Translations under genes and position numbers: made by a program | Shown here: piece after piece, positions 38,705-47,123 of the stretch | Layout of the letters: the number at the start of each line of letters is the position of its first letter | How positions within the stretch are numbered: the first letter of the stretch is position 1 | Assembly: GCA_903835005.1 (NCBI GenBank) | Contig: CAILLK010000073.1 | Location: 1 to 64,000 of the forward strand | From: an uncultured Bacteroidota bacterium | GTDB taxonomy: Bacteria > Bacteroidota > Bacteroidia > Chitinophagales > Chitinophagaceae | Direction of reading: 5' to 3' | Length of the DNA: 64,000 nt | The notes under the pieces: generated by a model | The model's input: only the letters and a program-made list of their open reading frames with translations | The model's database searches: none | Told to the model about the DNA's origin: nothing

Positions 38705-39289
38705 ATGAAATTGGAAGAATTACTGGCAGAAAGGTGCGGAAACAAATGTGAGTTATGCGGATCGGGTTTAAAACTGAGCATGTATGAAGTATTGCCACAA
38801 GACAGGACCAATGAAGATAACTGCCTGATGGTATGTGATAAATGCCTGGCGCAAATAGCTAAGAAAGAAGACCTGGACAGCAGTCACTGGAGCTGCCTGG
38901 GTAACAGTATGTGGAGCGAGGTGCCTGCCATACAGGTAGTTAGCTGGCGCATGCTCAACCGCCTCAGAAATGAAAGCTGGGCCGCCGACAATCTGGATAT
39001 GATGTACCTCGACGATGATCGCCTGGTATGGGCAAAAGCCTCCGGCGATCATGATAACGATGCCGCTGTAGATCTTCATAAAGACTGCAATGGCACCGTG
39101 CTCCAGACCGGAGATACTATAATACTCACCAAATCGCTGGATGTAAAAGGCACAACACTCAACGCCAAATTGGGAACAGTAGTAAAAAATATCCGCCTTG
39201 TCGAAGACAATACCGAACAGATTGAAGGTAAAATCGAAGGGCAGGTAATTGTGATATTAACTAAGTACGTTAGAAAGCAGGGTGTATAG
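38705..39289 (+). CDS. PhnA-type zinc-ribbon protein (YjdM family)
   Basis: 194 residues. The N-terminal zinc ribbon has cysteines at about 11, 15 and 18 (CGNKCELCG) and at 40, 44 and 47 (CLMVCDKC). A central helical part follows, and the C-terminal 70 residues are the conserved PhnA domain (DLHKDCNGTVLQTGDTIILTKSLDVKG). The family was named after the alkylphosphonate locus, but the small PhnA/YjdM proteins have no proven enzymatic role. It is divergent from the DnaJ-KTSC gene. Confidence 0.85.
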   Translation: MKLEELLAERCGNKCELCGSGLKLSMYEVLPQDRTNEDNCLMVCDKCLAQIAKKEDLDSSHWSCLGNSMWSEVPAIQVVSWRMLNRLRNESWAADNLDMMYLDDDRLVWAKASGDHDNDAAVDLHKDCNGTVLQTGDTIILTKSLDVKGTTLNAKLGTVVKNIRLVEDNTEQIEGKIEGQVIVILTKYVRKQGV

Positions 39290-39378
39290 CGCAATAGCAG
39301 GTATCATTGAAGGTTTGCATGGGCAAAATGATGTTCAGGTATTGTGCTTTATAGTTTTTTAATTCAGAACTTCTGCAT

Positions 39379-40077
39379 TTATGGTGTTATAAGATTCTTG
39401 AGTATAATGTTGCATATAGTTTCTGCATGGTCGAATATAAAAAAATGACCACCCGGATAAGTGAGCACATCTGTCTTCATATTGGTTTCATTCTGCCATG
39501 CTGCTGCCTCATTATAGCTCACCGTATCCTCATTACCAATAAAAACTGTGATAGGTATGTTCAGTTTTATACCATGCTGGTGCTTATAAGCTTCCGATAC
39601 TTCAAAATCGTTGCGGATAATGGGCAGAAAAATTGCCATTATTTCGTTGTTACTGAGCACTTCTTCAGGGCTTCCGCCATATTCCCGCAATTTTGCAATT
39701 AGTTCGGGATCGGGCAGTTTATGATATTGATTTGTGGCGGGCAGGGAAGGTGCCTTTCTGCCGCTGCAAAATAAATGAACTGGCGCTGGTAGCCCCTCTG
39801 TTTCTATCCTTATCGCTATCAGATAAGCAAGCAGCGATCCCATACTATGTCCGTATATAGCATAAGGCTGATGCGAAATTTTGCTTGCTATTTTATTAAA
39901 TAGCTGGTCTGCAAGTACACAGGCATCATTTATTAATGGCCGGCCAAATTCCACTCCTCTACCAGGTAGTTCCGGATTAATCATATTCAGTTTGCCACTG
40001 AAATATTTTTCGAAACCATTATAGGAATAAGCATTACCTCCCGCAAAAGGCAAACAGATAAGATTGGTTCGTGTCAT
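39379..40077 (-). CDS. Type II thioesterase (NRPS/PKS editing alpha/beta hydrolase)
   Basis: A 232-residue alpha/beta hydrolase like GrsT and the surfactin external thioesterase. It shows the N-terminal LICLPFAGGNAYSY, the nucleophile elbow YGHSMGSLLAYL, VHLFCSGRKAPSLP (family-typical), the acid region FIGNEDTVS and the catalytic histidine in YPGGHFFIFDH. These enzymes free stalled or wrongly loaded carrier domains. No synthetase gene adjoins it; the NRPS at the window start is about 37 kb away. It is convergent with the PhnA-type gene. Confidence 0.9.
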   Translation of the reverse strand: MTRTNLICLPFAGGNAYSYNGFEKYFSGKLNMINPELPGRGVEFGRPLINDACVLADQLFNKIASKISHQPYAIYGHSMGSLLAYLIAIRIETEGLPAPVHLFCSGRKAPSLPATNQYHKLPDPELIAKLREYGGSPEEVLSNNEIMAIFLPIIRNDFEVSEAYKHQHGIKLNIPITVFIGNEDTVSYNEAAAWQNETNMKTDVLTYPGGHFFIFDHAETICNIILKNLITP

Positions 40078-40154
40078 TTTAAGGTTAGATTGTTTGAGTC
40101 CTTAATTCCAGGTATTAATTTCTGCAAATCCGGTAATGGTCTTTAATTGATCAT

Positions 40155-42836
40155 TTAGTGTCCCATGCCATTTCCCCCTCCTCCATTTTTCTGTCCGCCG
40201 CCTCCGGGGCCTCCGGCTCCGCCACCTTGTCCGCCGCCGCCGTCATCGTTTTTATCTTTCAGGTTGTTATCGCGTTCTTCATCGCCGGGCATTGGTGGTT
40301 TGGTTTTATCGTCCATGCCTTTTCCACGTTTACCATTGCCTTTATTGGCATCTGTTTTACCAAAACGGTAAGTGAAGGTAATGTTGCCTATTCTTGTTTC
40401 TCTGACACGGTCAATGGTCTCGGTATAGCTGCTCAGTTTATAGTCAGTAACATAAACATGGGTCTTAAAAATGTCAGAACAGTTCACAATCAGCGTAGCT
40501 TTGTTTTTCCAGAAGTTTTTCCGCAGGGCCACATCCATCCACCAGGTCTGCCGCAGTGTTCCCGAAGCAATAACTTTAGGCGACTCATAATTGGCATTTA
40601 CCTGGAACGAAAAATTCTTGGGTAGTTTAAGGTTCGTATTCACTTTTCCAAACCACGCCGTTCCGCTGGTATTGGTAAGGTATTGCTTATAAGCACTGTT
40701 TATATTGTTCCCTATTGTGAGTTGGTTTTCAAAATAGTTGAGGTTTATAGTGGCATCCCAGATAGGTAATAACTGAAAATGACCGGTTCCTTCCGCTCCA
40801 TAGGTCACACCCGATGCGATATTCTGCGGAATAGTAATCAATGAGCCTTTTGGAACAGTAGGATATTTCAATGCATCTGTTGAATCAAGTGGAATCGGTA
40901 CCGACTGAATCAGGTTCTCTGTATAGGCATAATAAGCGCTCAAAATAAAATTATTACTTTTTTTATCAGCCTTGCTGTAGCTGAACTCCACATTATTAAT
41001 AAACTCAGGTATCAGCGCCGGATTACCTACATTAATAGTCCCCGGATTGCTCAGGTCCACAAAGGGTATCAGTTGCCTGAACCCCGGCCTGTTGGTGCGC
41101 CTGCTGTAATTGAGATAAATACTTTGCTGATCTGGTAATTGATAGGATACAAACGCGGAGGGAAAAAGATTCACAAAGCTGTTTTGAAAGCTGGTATCCT
41201 TCCTTGTTACATTAGCCAGTTGACCTGTACCATTATAGATTGCATCCTCAGCTCTCAGTCCTGCCTGGTAAGCAAATTTACCAAGCTGGTCGCTCCAGTT
41301 CACATATGCTGCATGTATGTCTTGCGTATAGTTGTAATTGCTCAGCAAAGAGTAATCTGTAGGGTAAGGTGTATTATTTACTCCTAAAGTATCTATTATC
41401 GGGTTGTTGCTGCTCGAGAAATTATAGATCTGTGTTTTTACACCCAGCCCCAGCTTACCATTTTTTGTAAATAGCGGATCTGTATAATCTGCCCAGGCTG
41501 TAAAAGTATTATTGCCACCGGTTCCGGGTGCATGTTCTGTTGTATTTACCTGATTACGAATAGTACCATCCGCATTGAGGGAATCAGATCCTGTATAATA
41601 ATCCTGCTGGCGGCGCATTACCGTATTTGCATAGGTTACATCTACACTCAGTTCTTCATCCTTCTTTTTAAACTTATGCTTATAGTCCAGCGCAGTAGAG
41701 AGCGAAAATGGCCCGCCATAAAAGTTGGAGTACCTGGCCTGGTGATAAACAGGAGTTCCTGATTCGTTAGGATTATTATAAATGCTGTAATTAGAACTGT
41801 CTTTAAACCCAAACTGCATCAGGTTGATATTCTCAGTCACAGTAAAAGAATTATACTTGTCCGGGTCATAAGAAGCGCCTATCGAATTGAAGTTGCCATC
41901 AAAATGGCGGGGAACATGCTCGTATGTATGATAAGACTGAAAAGCACCAAGTGAATCTGCTACTTTATTGGTCCTGTCTGTGGTAACATTATTATAAGTA
42001 CTGTTCAGCCTGAAACTGCTGTTCAGGAAAGCGCTCCACTTTCCTTTCCGCACATTAAGGCCAAGGTTGCCGTTATACTTATCATTGGTGCCGGCACCCA
42101 GTGTCAGGTTACCGTTCATACCAAAGCGCCCATCCTTCTTGGTAATAATATTGATGATACCGCTGGTACCCTGTGCATCATACTTGGCCGATGGATTGGT
42201 TAATACCTCCACGCTTTCAATACTGTTGGCTGGCAGGCTCTGCAATGCCGATGCAACATCCGTGCCCAGCAGTGTCGATGGCTTTCCGTCTATTAGTATC
42301 GTCACATCTGTCTTGCCCCTGAGGCTCACATTTCCGTCTGCATCCACCGATACTGATGGCACATTTTGCAGCACATCAGTTGCGCTGCCACCAGCTGTGG
42401 TTGTGTTTTTCTCTACATTAAATACCTTCTTGTCCACCTTCAGCTCCATTACTGCTTTTTCACTTACCACATCTACCTCGCCAAGGGTGTTCTCGGTTTG
42501 CGTCAGTTTTATTTTGCCCAGTTTTTTATCTGGCTGGTCTGCCGTTACCTGCACAGTCACATACTTGGTGGCCAGCCCCACAAACTCTATCCGAAGCCTG
42601 AAACTGCCCGGATTGGTGGCGATACTGAATGATCCGTCATCTTTCGAAAGATCACCGTTTACTACCGATGAGTCACTTCTCAATAAAGTAACATTGGCAT
42701 ATGATACAGGGGAGTTTTTTGAATCTACTAGGATTCCGGATATACTCCCGCTGGGCGGGGCTCCTGTTTGAGTAAATGCAGGAATGGTTTTTAATAGCAA
42801 AACCACAATGAATAAAGTAAATAAATTTAGGCGCAT
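40155..42836 (-). CDS. TonB-dependent receptor / outer-membrane beta-barrel family protein
   Basis: 893 residues, with a signal peptide ending IPAFTQT. A carboxypeptidase-regulatory-like domain (GSISGILVDSKNSPVSYANV, about 30-115) is followed by a plug (VLQNVPSVSVDADGNVSLRG..VTILIDGKP, about 135-215) and a large barrel of the OMP_b-brl_3 type. Such receptors take up ligands across the outer membrane with energy from TonB; the substrate is unknown. After the barrel the protein ends in about 70 residues rich in Lys/Asp and then Gly (many GGGG and GGP units, ending MGH), an unusual tail. The ATG at 42836 gives the cleanest signal peptide; one lies at 42857. Confidence 0.9.
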   Translation of the reverse strand: MRLNLFTLFIVVLLLKTIPAFTQTGAPPSGSISGILVDSKNSPVSYANVTLLRSDSSVVNGDLSKDDGSFSIATNPGSFRLRIEFVGLATKYVTVQVTADQPDKKLGKIKLTQTENTLGEVDVVSEKAVMELKVDKKVFNVEKNTTTAGGSATDVLQNVPSVSVDADGNVSLRGKTDVTILIDGKPSTLLGTDVASALQSLPANSIESVEVLTNPSAKYDAQGTSGIINIITKKDGRFGMNGNLTLGAGTNDKYNGNLGLNVRKGKWSAFLNSSFRLNSTYNNVTTDRTNKVADSLGAFQSYHTYEHVPRHFDGNFNSIGASYDPDKYNSFTVTENINLMQFGFKDSSNYSIYNNPNESGTPVYHQARYSNFYGGPFSLSTALDYKHKFKKKDEELSVDVTYANTVMRRQQDYYTGSDSLNADGTIRNQVNTTEHAPGTGGNNTFTAWADYTDPLFTKNGKLGLGVKTQIYNFSSSNNPIIDTLGVNNTPYPTDYSLLSNYNYTQDIHAAYVNWSDQLGKFAYQAGLRAEDAIYNGTGQLANVTRKDTSFQNSFVNLFPSAFVSYQLPDQQSIYLNYSRRTNRPGFRQLIPFVDLSNPGTINVGNPALIPEFINNVEFSYSKADKKSNNFILSAYYAYTENLIQSVPIPLDSTDALKYPTVPKGSLITIPQNIASGVTYGAEGTGHFQLLPIWDATINLNYFENQLTIGNNINSAYKQYLTNTSGTAWFGKVNTNLKLPKNFSFQVNANYESPKVIASGTLRQTWWMDVALRKNFWKNKATLIVNCSDIFKTHVYVTDYKLSSYTETIDRVRETRIGNITFTYRFGKTDANKGNGKRGKGMDDKTKPPMPGDEERDNNLKDKNDDGGGGQGGGAGGPGGGGQKNGGGGNGMGH

Positions 42837-42968
42837 GTATTTGTGAATAACGCGCAAAATTGCCAGAATTATACGACAATGGCGTTTTTGCAGAAATAAA
42901 GTATTGTTAATGTATCAATATCAATAACAACACCAGAGTCGGGGAATATTCAGTAAATTTTATAAATT

Positions 42969-43925
42969 TTATTTATCCAGGCCTATTCTTTCTTCTGTCA
43001 GGTAGGCATTCCGGTCTGCTGCATTGCGCACGATCAGTTCAGCCAGAAAACCCGTAAGGAAAAACATAATCCCTATGATCATAATCGGCGGCGCCAGGTA
43101 AAAACCTACCTTATGTGTAATTCCAAAACTGGCGCCTTCCATAAACCGTTCCACAGCCAGCCATGCCACAATAATAAATCCTGCCAGGAACGCAAATGCT
43201 CCCAGTGCTCCGAACAGATGCATCGGTTTCTTTCCAAATCTGCTCACAAACTGTATCGACAATAAATCCAGGAATCCATTGATAAACCGCTCCCATCCAA
43301 ACTTCGATACTCCGTATTTCCTGGGTCTGTGCACCACTACCTTTTCTCCTATCTTATTGAACCCCGCATGTTTAGCCAGTACCGGTATAAACCGGTGCAT
43401 CTCGCCATATACCTCAATGCTTTTGATCACTTTACGTTTGTAAGCTTTCAGTCCGCAGTTCATATCATGCAGCTTTATACCGCTTATCCACCTGTTCACA
43501 CCGTTATAAAGTTTTGAAGGCAGGTTTTTAGTTATAGCGTTATCATAGCGCACTTTTTTCCAGCCGCTCACCAGGTCATACCCGTCCGTTACTATCATAT
43601 GGTATAGTTCTGGTATTTCATCTGGGCTGTCCTGCAGGTCTGCATCCATAGTGATCACCACATTACCGGTTGCCGCTTTAAAACCTTCATACAATGCAGG
43701 GCTCTTCCCGTAATTACGCTGAAACTTAATGGCTTTTACAGCAGGGTATTGGGCCGACAGACTTTTAATAACATCCCAGCTGTTGTCCTTGCTGCCATCA
43801 TCTATCATTATTACCTCATGCGCATAATTATGCTCCTTACACACACGCTCTATCCATGCTACCAGTTCAGGCAGTGATTCTTCTTCATTATAAAGCGGTA
43901 TTACAACTGATATATCGGGTTGCAT
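42969..43925 (-). CDS. Glycosyltransferase family 2 (DPM1/GtrB-like polyprenyl-phosphate glycosyltransferase)
   Basis: A 318-residue GT2 enzyme. The GT-A domain begins SVVIPLYNEEESLPELV, with IDDGSKDNSW, DADLQDSPDEIP (the DxD-type metal site) and MNCGLKAYKRKVI. Two C-terminal transmembrane helices (about residues 230-300) anchor it to the inner membrane. Family members transfer a sugar from a nucleotide donor to undecaprenyl or dolichyl phosphate. It lies downstream of the DUF4199 and dihydroorotase-like genes in the same orientation. Confidence 0.9.
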   Translation of the reverse strand: MQPDISVVIPLYNEEESLPELVAWIERVCKEHNYAHEVIMIDDGSKDNSWDVIKSLSAQYPAVKAIKFQRNYGKSPALYEGFKAATGNVVITMDADLQDSPDEIPELYHMIVTDGYDLVSGWKKVRYDNAITKNLPSKLYNGVNRWISGIKLHDMNCGLKAYKRKVIKSIEVYGEMHRFIPVLAKHAGFNKIGEKVVVHRPRKYGVSKFGWERFINGFLDLLSIQFVSRFGKKPMHLFGALGAFAFLAGFIIVAWLAVERFMEGASFGITHKVGFYLAPPIMIIGIMFFLTGFLAELIVRNAADRNAYLTEERIGLDK

Positions 43926-44062
43926 CGGGTGCTAAAATACGGGTTTTTATGATAATACTCTTAGGCACTGTATCATTCCCGGTTGCCAGGAGGGTCAATT
44001 GATTTAAAGTTAACAAAAAACAGGTATCTTTCACTTCTTATCATGTTTATGTTTAAACCCCA

Positions 44063-44215
44063 TTATTCTCCATCTGCCGCGTCACAAAATTCCCTGGAGA
44101 AGTAAATTTCATTGAATAAAACTTCATCGGATCTTTTTAATTCAACTTGAACATTCCAAAAAGCTCTTCTTCTCGATACTTTATATGATTTATCAATCTG
44201 TGACTTCAAACTCAT
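44063..44215 (-). CDS. Small basic protein translationally coupled to the DUF4199 gene
   Basis: A 50-codon frame starting at an ATG that overlaps the DUF4199 stop codon in an ATGA arrangement (44212-44215), the classic sign of coupled translation. The product is basic and aromatic (MSLKSQIDKSYKVSRRRAFW, with VQVELKRSDEVLFNEI further on). No family is recognised. The remaining distance to the glycosyltransferase gene is 137 bp. It may be a chance frame, but the overlap and plausible composition favour a gene. Confidence 0.45.
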   Translation of the reverse strand: MSLKSQIDKSYKVSRRRAFWNVQVELKRSDEVLFNEIYFSREFCDAADGE

Positions 44216-44757
44216 ACACCAAACTCCGGCCTCTTCCTCTTCACTGCTGCACATACTATAAGCCCGAATAAACAATCCATCAGCAATCCGCCGCAATAAG
44301 CCATCAGGTTCTTACCCAGGTGAAAGGTTTTTGATTCTGCCACCTGCTCATCAAACTTCTTCAATGCTTCATCTACCTTATCCGGAGGGGTATTGAATTT
44401 TTCCATGAAAGTAATAGTCGATTGCCGCACTTTATCCATATAGTGTGTATCTATATACAGTATGTAGATGTAATTATAAATAAATGACATCAGCCCGGCC
44501 ACCAGTAGCATAATGAATATGGCTCCAAATACCTCCCTGAATTCCATATAGCCTCCGTTTGCCTTCCTGATCATACTTGCAAATACGCCCACCATTACCA
44601 GATAGATAAGGTAACCTGCAAACTTCAGACTGTAAAACAATATCATTTTTGGCAGGAAAATGGTTACAGCGGTAGTGATGGCAATATATATCAGGCCCAG
44701 TAATAAGCCATATTGCAGCGCCATTTTATTCTTTTGGGCAACAGTTATTTGTTCCAT
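44212..44757 (-). CDS. DUF4199 domain-containing membrane protein
   Basis: A 181-residue protein with four hydrophobic helices and a soluble segment between the third and fourth (about residues 105-145). The pattern GGYMEFREVFGAIFIMLLVAG and the YIDTHYMDKVR region fit DUF4199, a Bacteroidota family of unknown function. It starts 5 bp after the dihydroorotase-like gene and precedes a GT2 gene; this order is common in the phylum (recalled, not checked). An ATGA overlap links it to a 50-codon frame. Confidence 0.87.
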   Translation of the reverse strand: MEQITVAQKNKMALQYGLLLGLIYIAITTAVTIFLPKMILFYSLKFAGYLIYLVMVGVFASMIRKANGGYMEFREVFGAIFIMLLVAGLMSFIYNYIYILYIDTHYMDKVRQSTITFMEKFNTPPDKVDEALKKFDEQVAESKTFHLGKNLMAYCGGLLMDCLFGLIVCAAVKRKRPEFGV

Positions 44758-44762
44758 AATTT

Positions 44763-46031
44763 TCAGTTGTTGAGATAAACCTGGTTTTGATTAATAATTC
44801 CGAGTACTTTACCGCTCAGTTCTTTTCCGATAAACGGATTATTTCTGCTTAATGATTGTATTTTATTTGCTGCAAGTGTATTGTGCCCTGTTGTTGTAAA
44901 TAATGTCAACACCGCCTTGTTCCCCTTTTTTATCTCCGGTATATCCAGCCCGAAGATATCTCTGGGTATAGTTGTAAGCATATCCACCAGCCGCTCAGGT
45001 GTAATATAGTCTTTCAGCACATCCCACAGTATCCCGAATGCAATCTCCTGCACCGCCATGCCATCTGCTGCATATTCAAACTCCTTTGTTTTGGCATCCC
45101 ATTCCTGCGGACGGTGGTGGCTTGCTATGCAGTCTATTGTGCCATCCTTTACCCCGGCTATCAGTGCCTGCCTGTCTGCTTCAGTTCTCAGTGGCGGCGA
45201 TACCTTATAATCGCTGCTGTAGCCGCTCAGGGCCTCATCAGTCAGTGCCAGGTGGTAGGGTGTTACCGAGCAGGTTACCGATAGTCCTGCAGCCTTGGCC
45301 TTCCGCATCATTTCCACACTTTCAGCGGTTGTTATTCCCGTTACATGTAGCCTCGAGCCCGTGTAGCGCACCAGTTCAATGTCCCGGTGAAGCATTATGG
45401 TTTCCGCCAGTGCTGGTATCCCTGCCATGCCCAGCGATGTGCTCATTACTCCCTCATTCATCAGTCCACCGCCGGCCAGCGATGCATCCAGCGGCAGTTG
45501 TATTATCACTCCACCGAACGCTTTTACATACTCCAGCGCTTTCAGCATCAGGCCTGTACTCTGCACCGGTTTCCAGCCATCACTGAAAGCTACAGCTCCA
45601 TGCGCCCGCATATCCATCATTTCAGCCAGGTCCTTGCCCTCTGTGTTCTGTGTAGCTGCGCCTATAGGGTGCAGCACCACCACATTACCTGCCGCTTGCT
45701 GCAGTACAAACTGTATTATTGATTTGGTACTCAATGGTGGCAAAGTATTGGGCCCAGGCAGCACATCCGTAAATCCCCCCGCTGCAGCACAGGCAAGTCC
45801 GCTGCCAATAGTTTCCTTATGCTCAAAACCCGGCTCCCGGTAATCGGCAAATACATCTACCCAGCCCGTACTCGCGCAAAGCCCCTTGGCTTCTATCACC
45901 ACATCAGCATTACATTTTATGCCGGTAGCTATCTGGCTTATTATACCATCCGTTATCAGCAGATCTGTAACCTTATCATGATATTTTGACCCCGGGTTTA
46001 TAACCCTCGCTTTGCGGATATGCACCTGCAT
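44763..46031 (-). CDS. Dihydroorotase homologue lacking the metal ligands (probably inactive)
   Basis: A 422-residue amidohydrolase-fold protein of the dihydroorotase family. The HxH metal motif of active enzymes is replaced: the segment VDVFADYREPG has F and D where the two histidines belong. Later ligands are also altered: LHVTGITT (no histidine before the TT), TPYHL (Y for the first H), and IASHHRPQ (H in place of the catalytic aspartate of DHAPH). The fold signatures GFTDVLPGPNT and SPPLRTEADR remain. Inference: a catalytically dead paralogue with a structural role, as reported for non-catalytic dihydroorotase chains partnered with aspartate transcarbamoylase. It heads an operon with the DUF4199 gene. 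Confidence 0.85.
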   Translation of the reverse strand: MQVHIRKARVINPGSKYHDKVTDLLITDGIISQIATGIKCNADVVIEAKGLCASTGWVDVFADYREPGFEHKETIGSGLACAAAGGFTDVLPGPNTLPPLSTKSIIQFVLQQAAGNVVVLHPIGAATQNTEGKDLAEMMDMRAHGAVAFSDGWKPVQSTGLMLKALEYVKAFGGVIIQLPLDASLAGGGLMNEGVMSTSLGMAGIPALAETIMLHRDIELVRYTGSRLHVTGITTAESVEMMRKAKAAGLSVTCSVTPYHLALTDEALSGYSSDYKVSPPLRTEADRQALIAGVKDGTIDCIASHHRPQEWDAKTKEFEYAADGMAVQEIAFGILWDVLKDYITPERLVDMLTTIPRDIFGLDIPEIKKGNKAVLTLFTTTGHNTLAANKIQSLSRNNPFIGKELSGKVLGIINQNQVYLNN

Positions 46032-46068
46032 GGAAGAAATCTGTTAACTGGTAAATCTAAAAACAGAA

Positions 46069-46099
46069 TAAAGGTATAAATAACACGCCTAAACGCAAA
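46069..46099 (-). promoter_or_regulatory. Promoter of the dihydroorotase-like operon
   Basis: On the minus strand TTTG (46099-46096) and TACCTTTA (46076-46069) are separated by 19 bp, a very good match to the Bacteroidota consensus. The -7 element ends 37 bp before the ATG at 46031. Confidence 0.7.
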
Positions 46100-46161
46100 G
46101 GGCAGGCTAAGGGGGAAATAGGAAATAGCTAATAAAAATCAACCCAAAAATCATATTCGTA

Positions 46162-46183
46162 GGGGCAGGGATCTCCCTTGCCC
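46162..46183. repeat. Short G/C-rich palindromic element
   Basis: GGGGCAGGGA and TCCCTTGCCC form a hairpin with a 2-nt loop and one bulged base, standing out from AT-rich surroundings. The motif CGTAGGGGCAGGG resembles dispersed REP-like palindromes known from many genomes. Only one copy was seen in this window. Confidence 0.4.
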
Positions 46184-46289
46184 ATTTATATAACAAATGA
46201 AAACAGGGTTCATAACAACCTGACACCGAAAATCAGATATGCTGTTCAAATACCTTGAGTCCAGTATTTTTCATTAACGGTGCTGCATC

Positions 46290-46877
46290 CTAATGAAATT
46301 GCTCACCCCTGGCCAGCATTTCCAGGATCATCTTCATTCGCTTTTCCCGTGTCTCCGGTTTTTTCGCGGTCTGCAGCCGCCAGGTAATCGCATATTTGTT
46401 GGCTTTGTTCAGCGAGTCGAAAAAAGCTTTTGCCTTTTTGTCTTTTTCAAGTAGCCGCAGAAAATCTTCAGGGGTGCTCGAATTGGAGGGTGAATCGTAA
46501 GCTGCCGCTATTCGGCCATCCTTCTTTGCCTCTTCAAAAGCCTTTAATCCTGCCGCCTTCATTCTCTTTTCATTCGTAAGCCGCTCTATATGTTCTATGT
46601 TTCGCTTCGACCATATACTCCTTGCCCGCCGTGGCGTGAATTTCTGGATCCACGAATCACTGTCCAGTTTCTTCTTTTGCCCATCTATCCAGCCATAACA
46701 AAGAGCTTCATCCAGCGCTTCATCATAGGTAACGGTTTTTTCACCCGACTCTTTATTGAAAATCCGCAGCCATATACCATCCGATTGAGCATGATTGGCA
46801 GCAAGCCATTGCTCCCATGCACCTGCAGTCGCAAAAGCTTTGGTGGGAGTATCTTTCTTGTTTTCTGTAGTACTCAT
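46290..46877 (-). CDS. YdeI/OmpD-associated family protein
   Basis: A 195-residue soluble protein. The N-terminal block AWEQWLAANHAQSDGIWLRIFNK and the signature EALCYGWIDGQKKKLD...QKFTPRRARSIWSKRN define the YdeI/OmdA family. The C-terminus (about residues 120-195) has the LEKDKKAKAFFDSLNKANKY helix typical of the group. Family members have been linked to resistance to antimicrobial peptides and other stresses, but no biochemical activity is established. Single-gene unit. Confidence 0.9.
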   Translation of the reverse strand: MSTTENKKDTPTKAFATAGAWEQWLAANHAQSDGIWLRIFNKESGEKTVTYDEALDEALCYGWIDGQKKKLDSDSWIQKFTPRRARSIWSKRNIEHIERLTNEKRMKAAGLKAFEEAKKDGRIAAAYDSPSNSSTPEDFLRLLEKDKKAKAFFDSLNKANKYAITWRLQTAKKPETREKRMKMILEMLARGEQFH

Positions 46878-47090
46878 TTAGCCTCCATTTAGAGCAGGAG
46901 CCGATACTAACTTACGCAAATGTTTTTGAAATCATATACTTAGTCGGTTAATACCTTCGCTTAATTTACACATATTGGCCCCCCTTTCACACCACTTACT
47001 TCATGATTGAAATATATTATTAACAGAATAAAAAACTAAAAATGTAATTAATGTATTTTACTTGATATTACCTGTATGTTATATCGCAAT

Positions 47091-47098
47091 TACATTTG
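47091..47098 (+). promoter_or_regulatory. -7 element upstream of the 47124 gene
   Basis: TACATTTG matches TAnnTTTG and lies 25 bp before the chosen ATG. No TTTG at the right distance is visible upstream, so this is a partial promoter match. Confidence 0.4.
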
Positions 47099-47123
47099 TA
47101 TATTCGCAAAAATATATTTACTT

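Noticed and set aside
44216-44296. 77-codon version of the small frame overlapping the DUF4199 3' end
   Set aside because: The upstream part lies inside DUF4199 out of frame; the ATG overlapping the DUF4199 stop is the better start.
45038-45586. 182-codon frame antisense to the dihydroorotase-like gene
   Set aside because: Rich in Pro, Cys and Ser, typical of the reverse complement of a coding sequence; the opposite strand has a clear family match and promoter.
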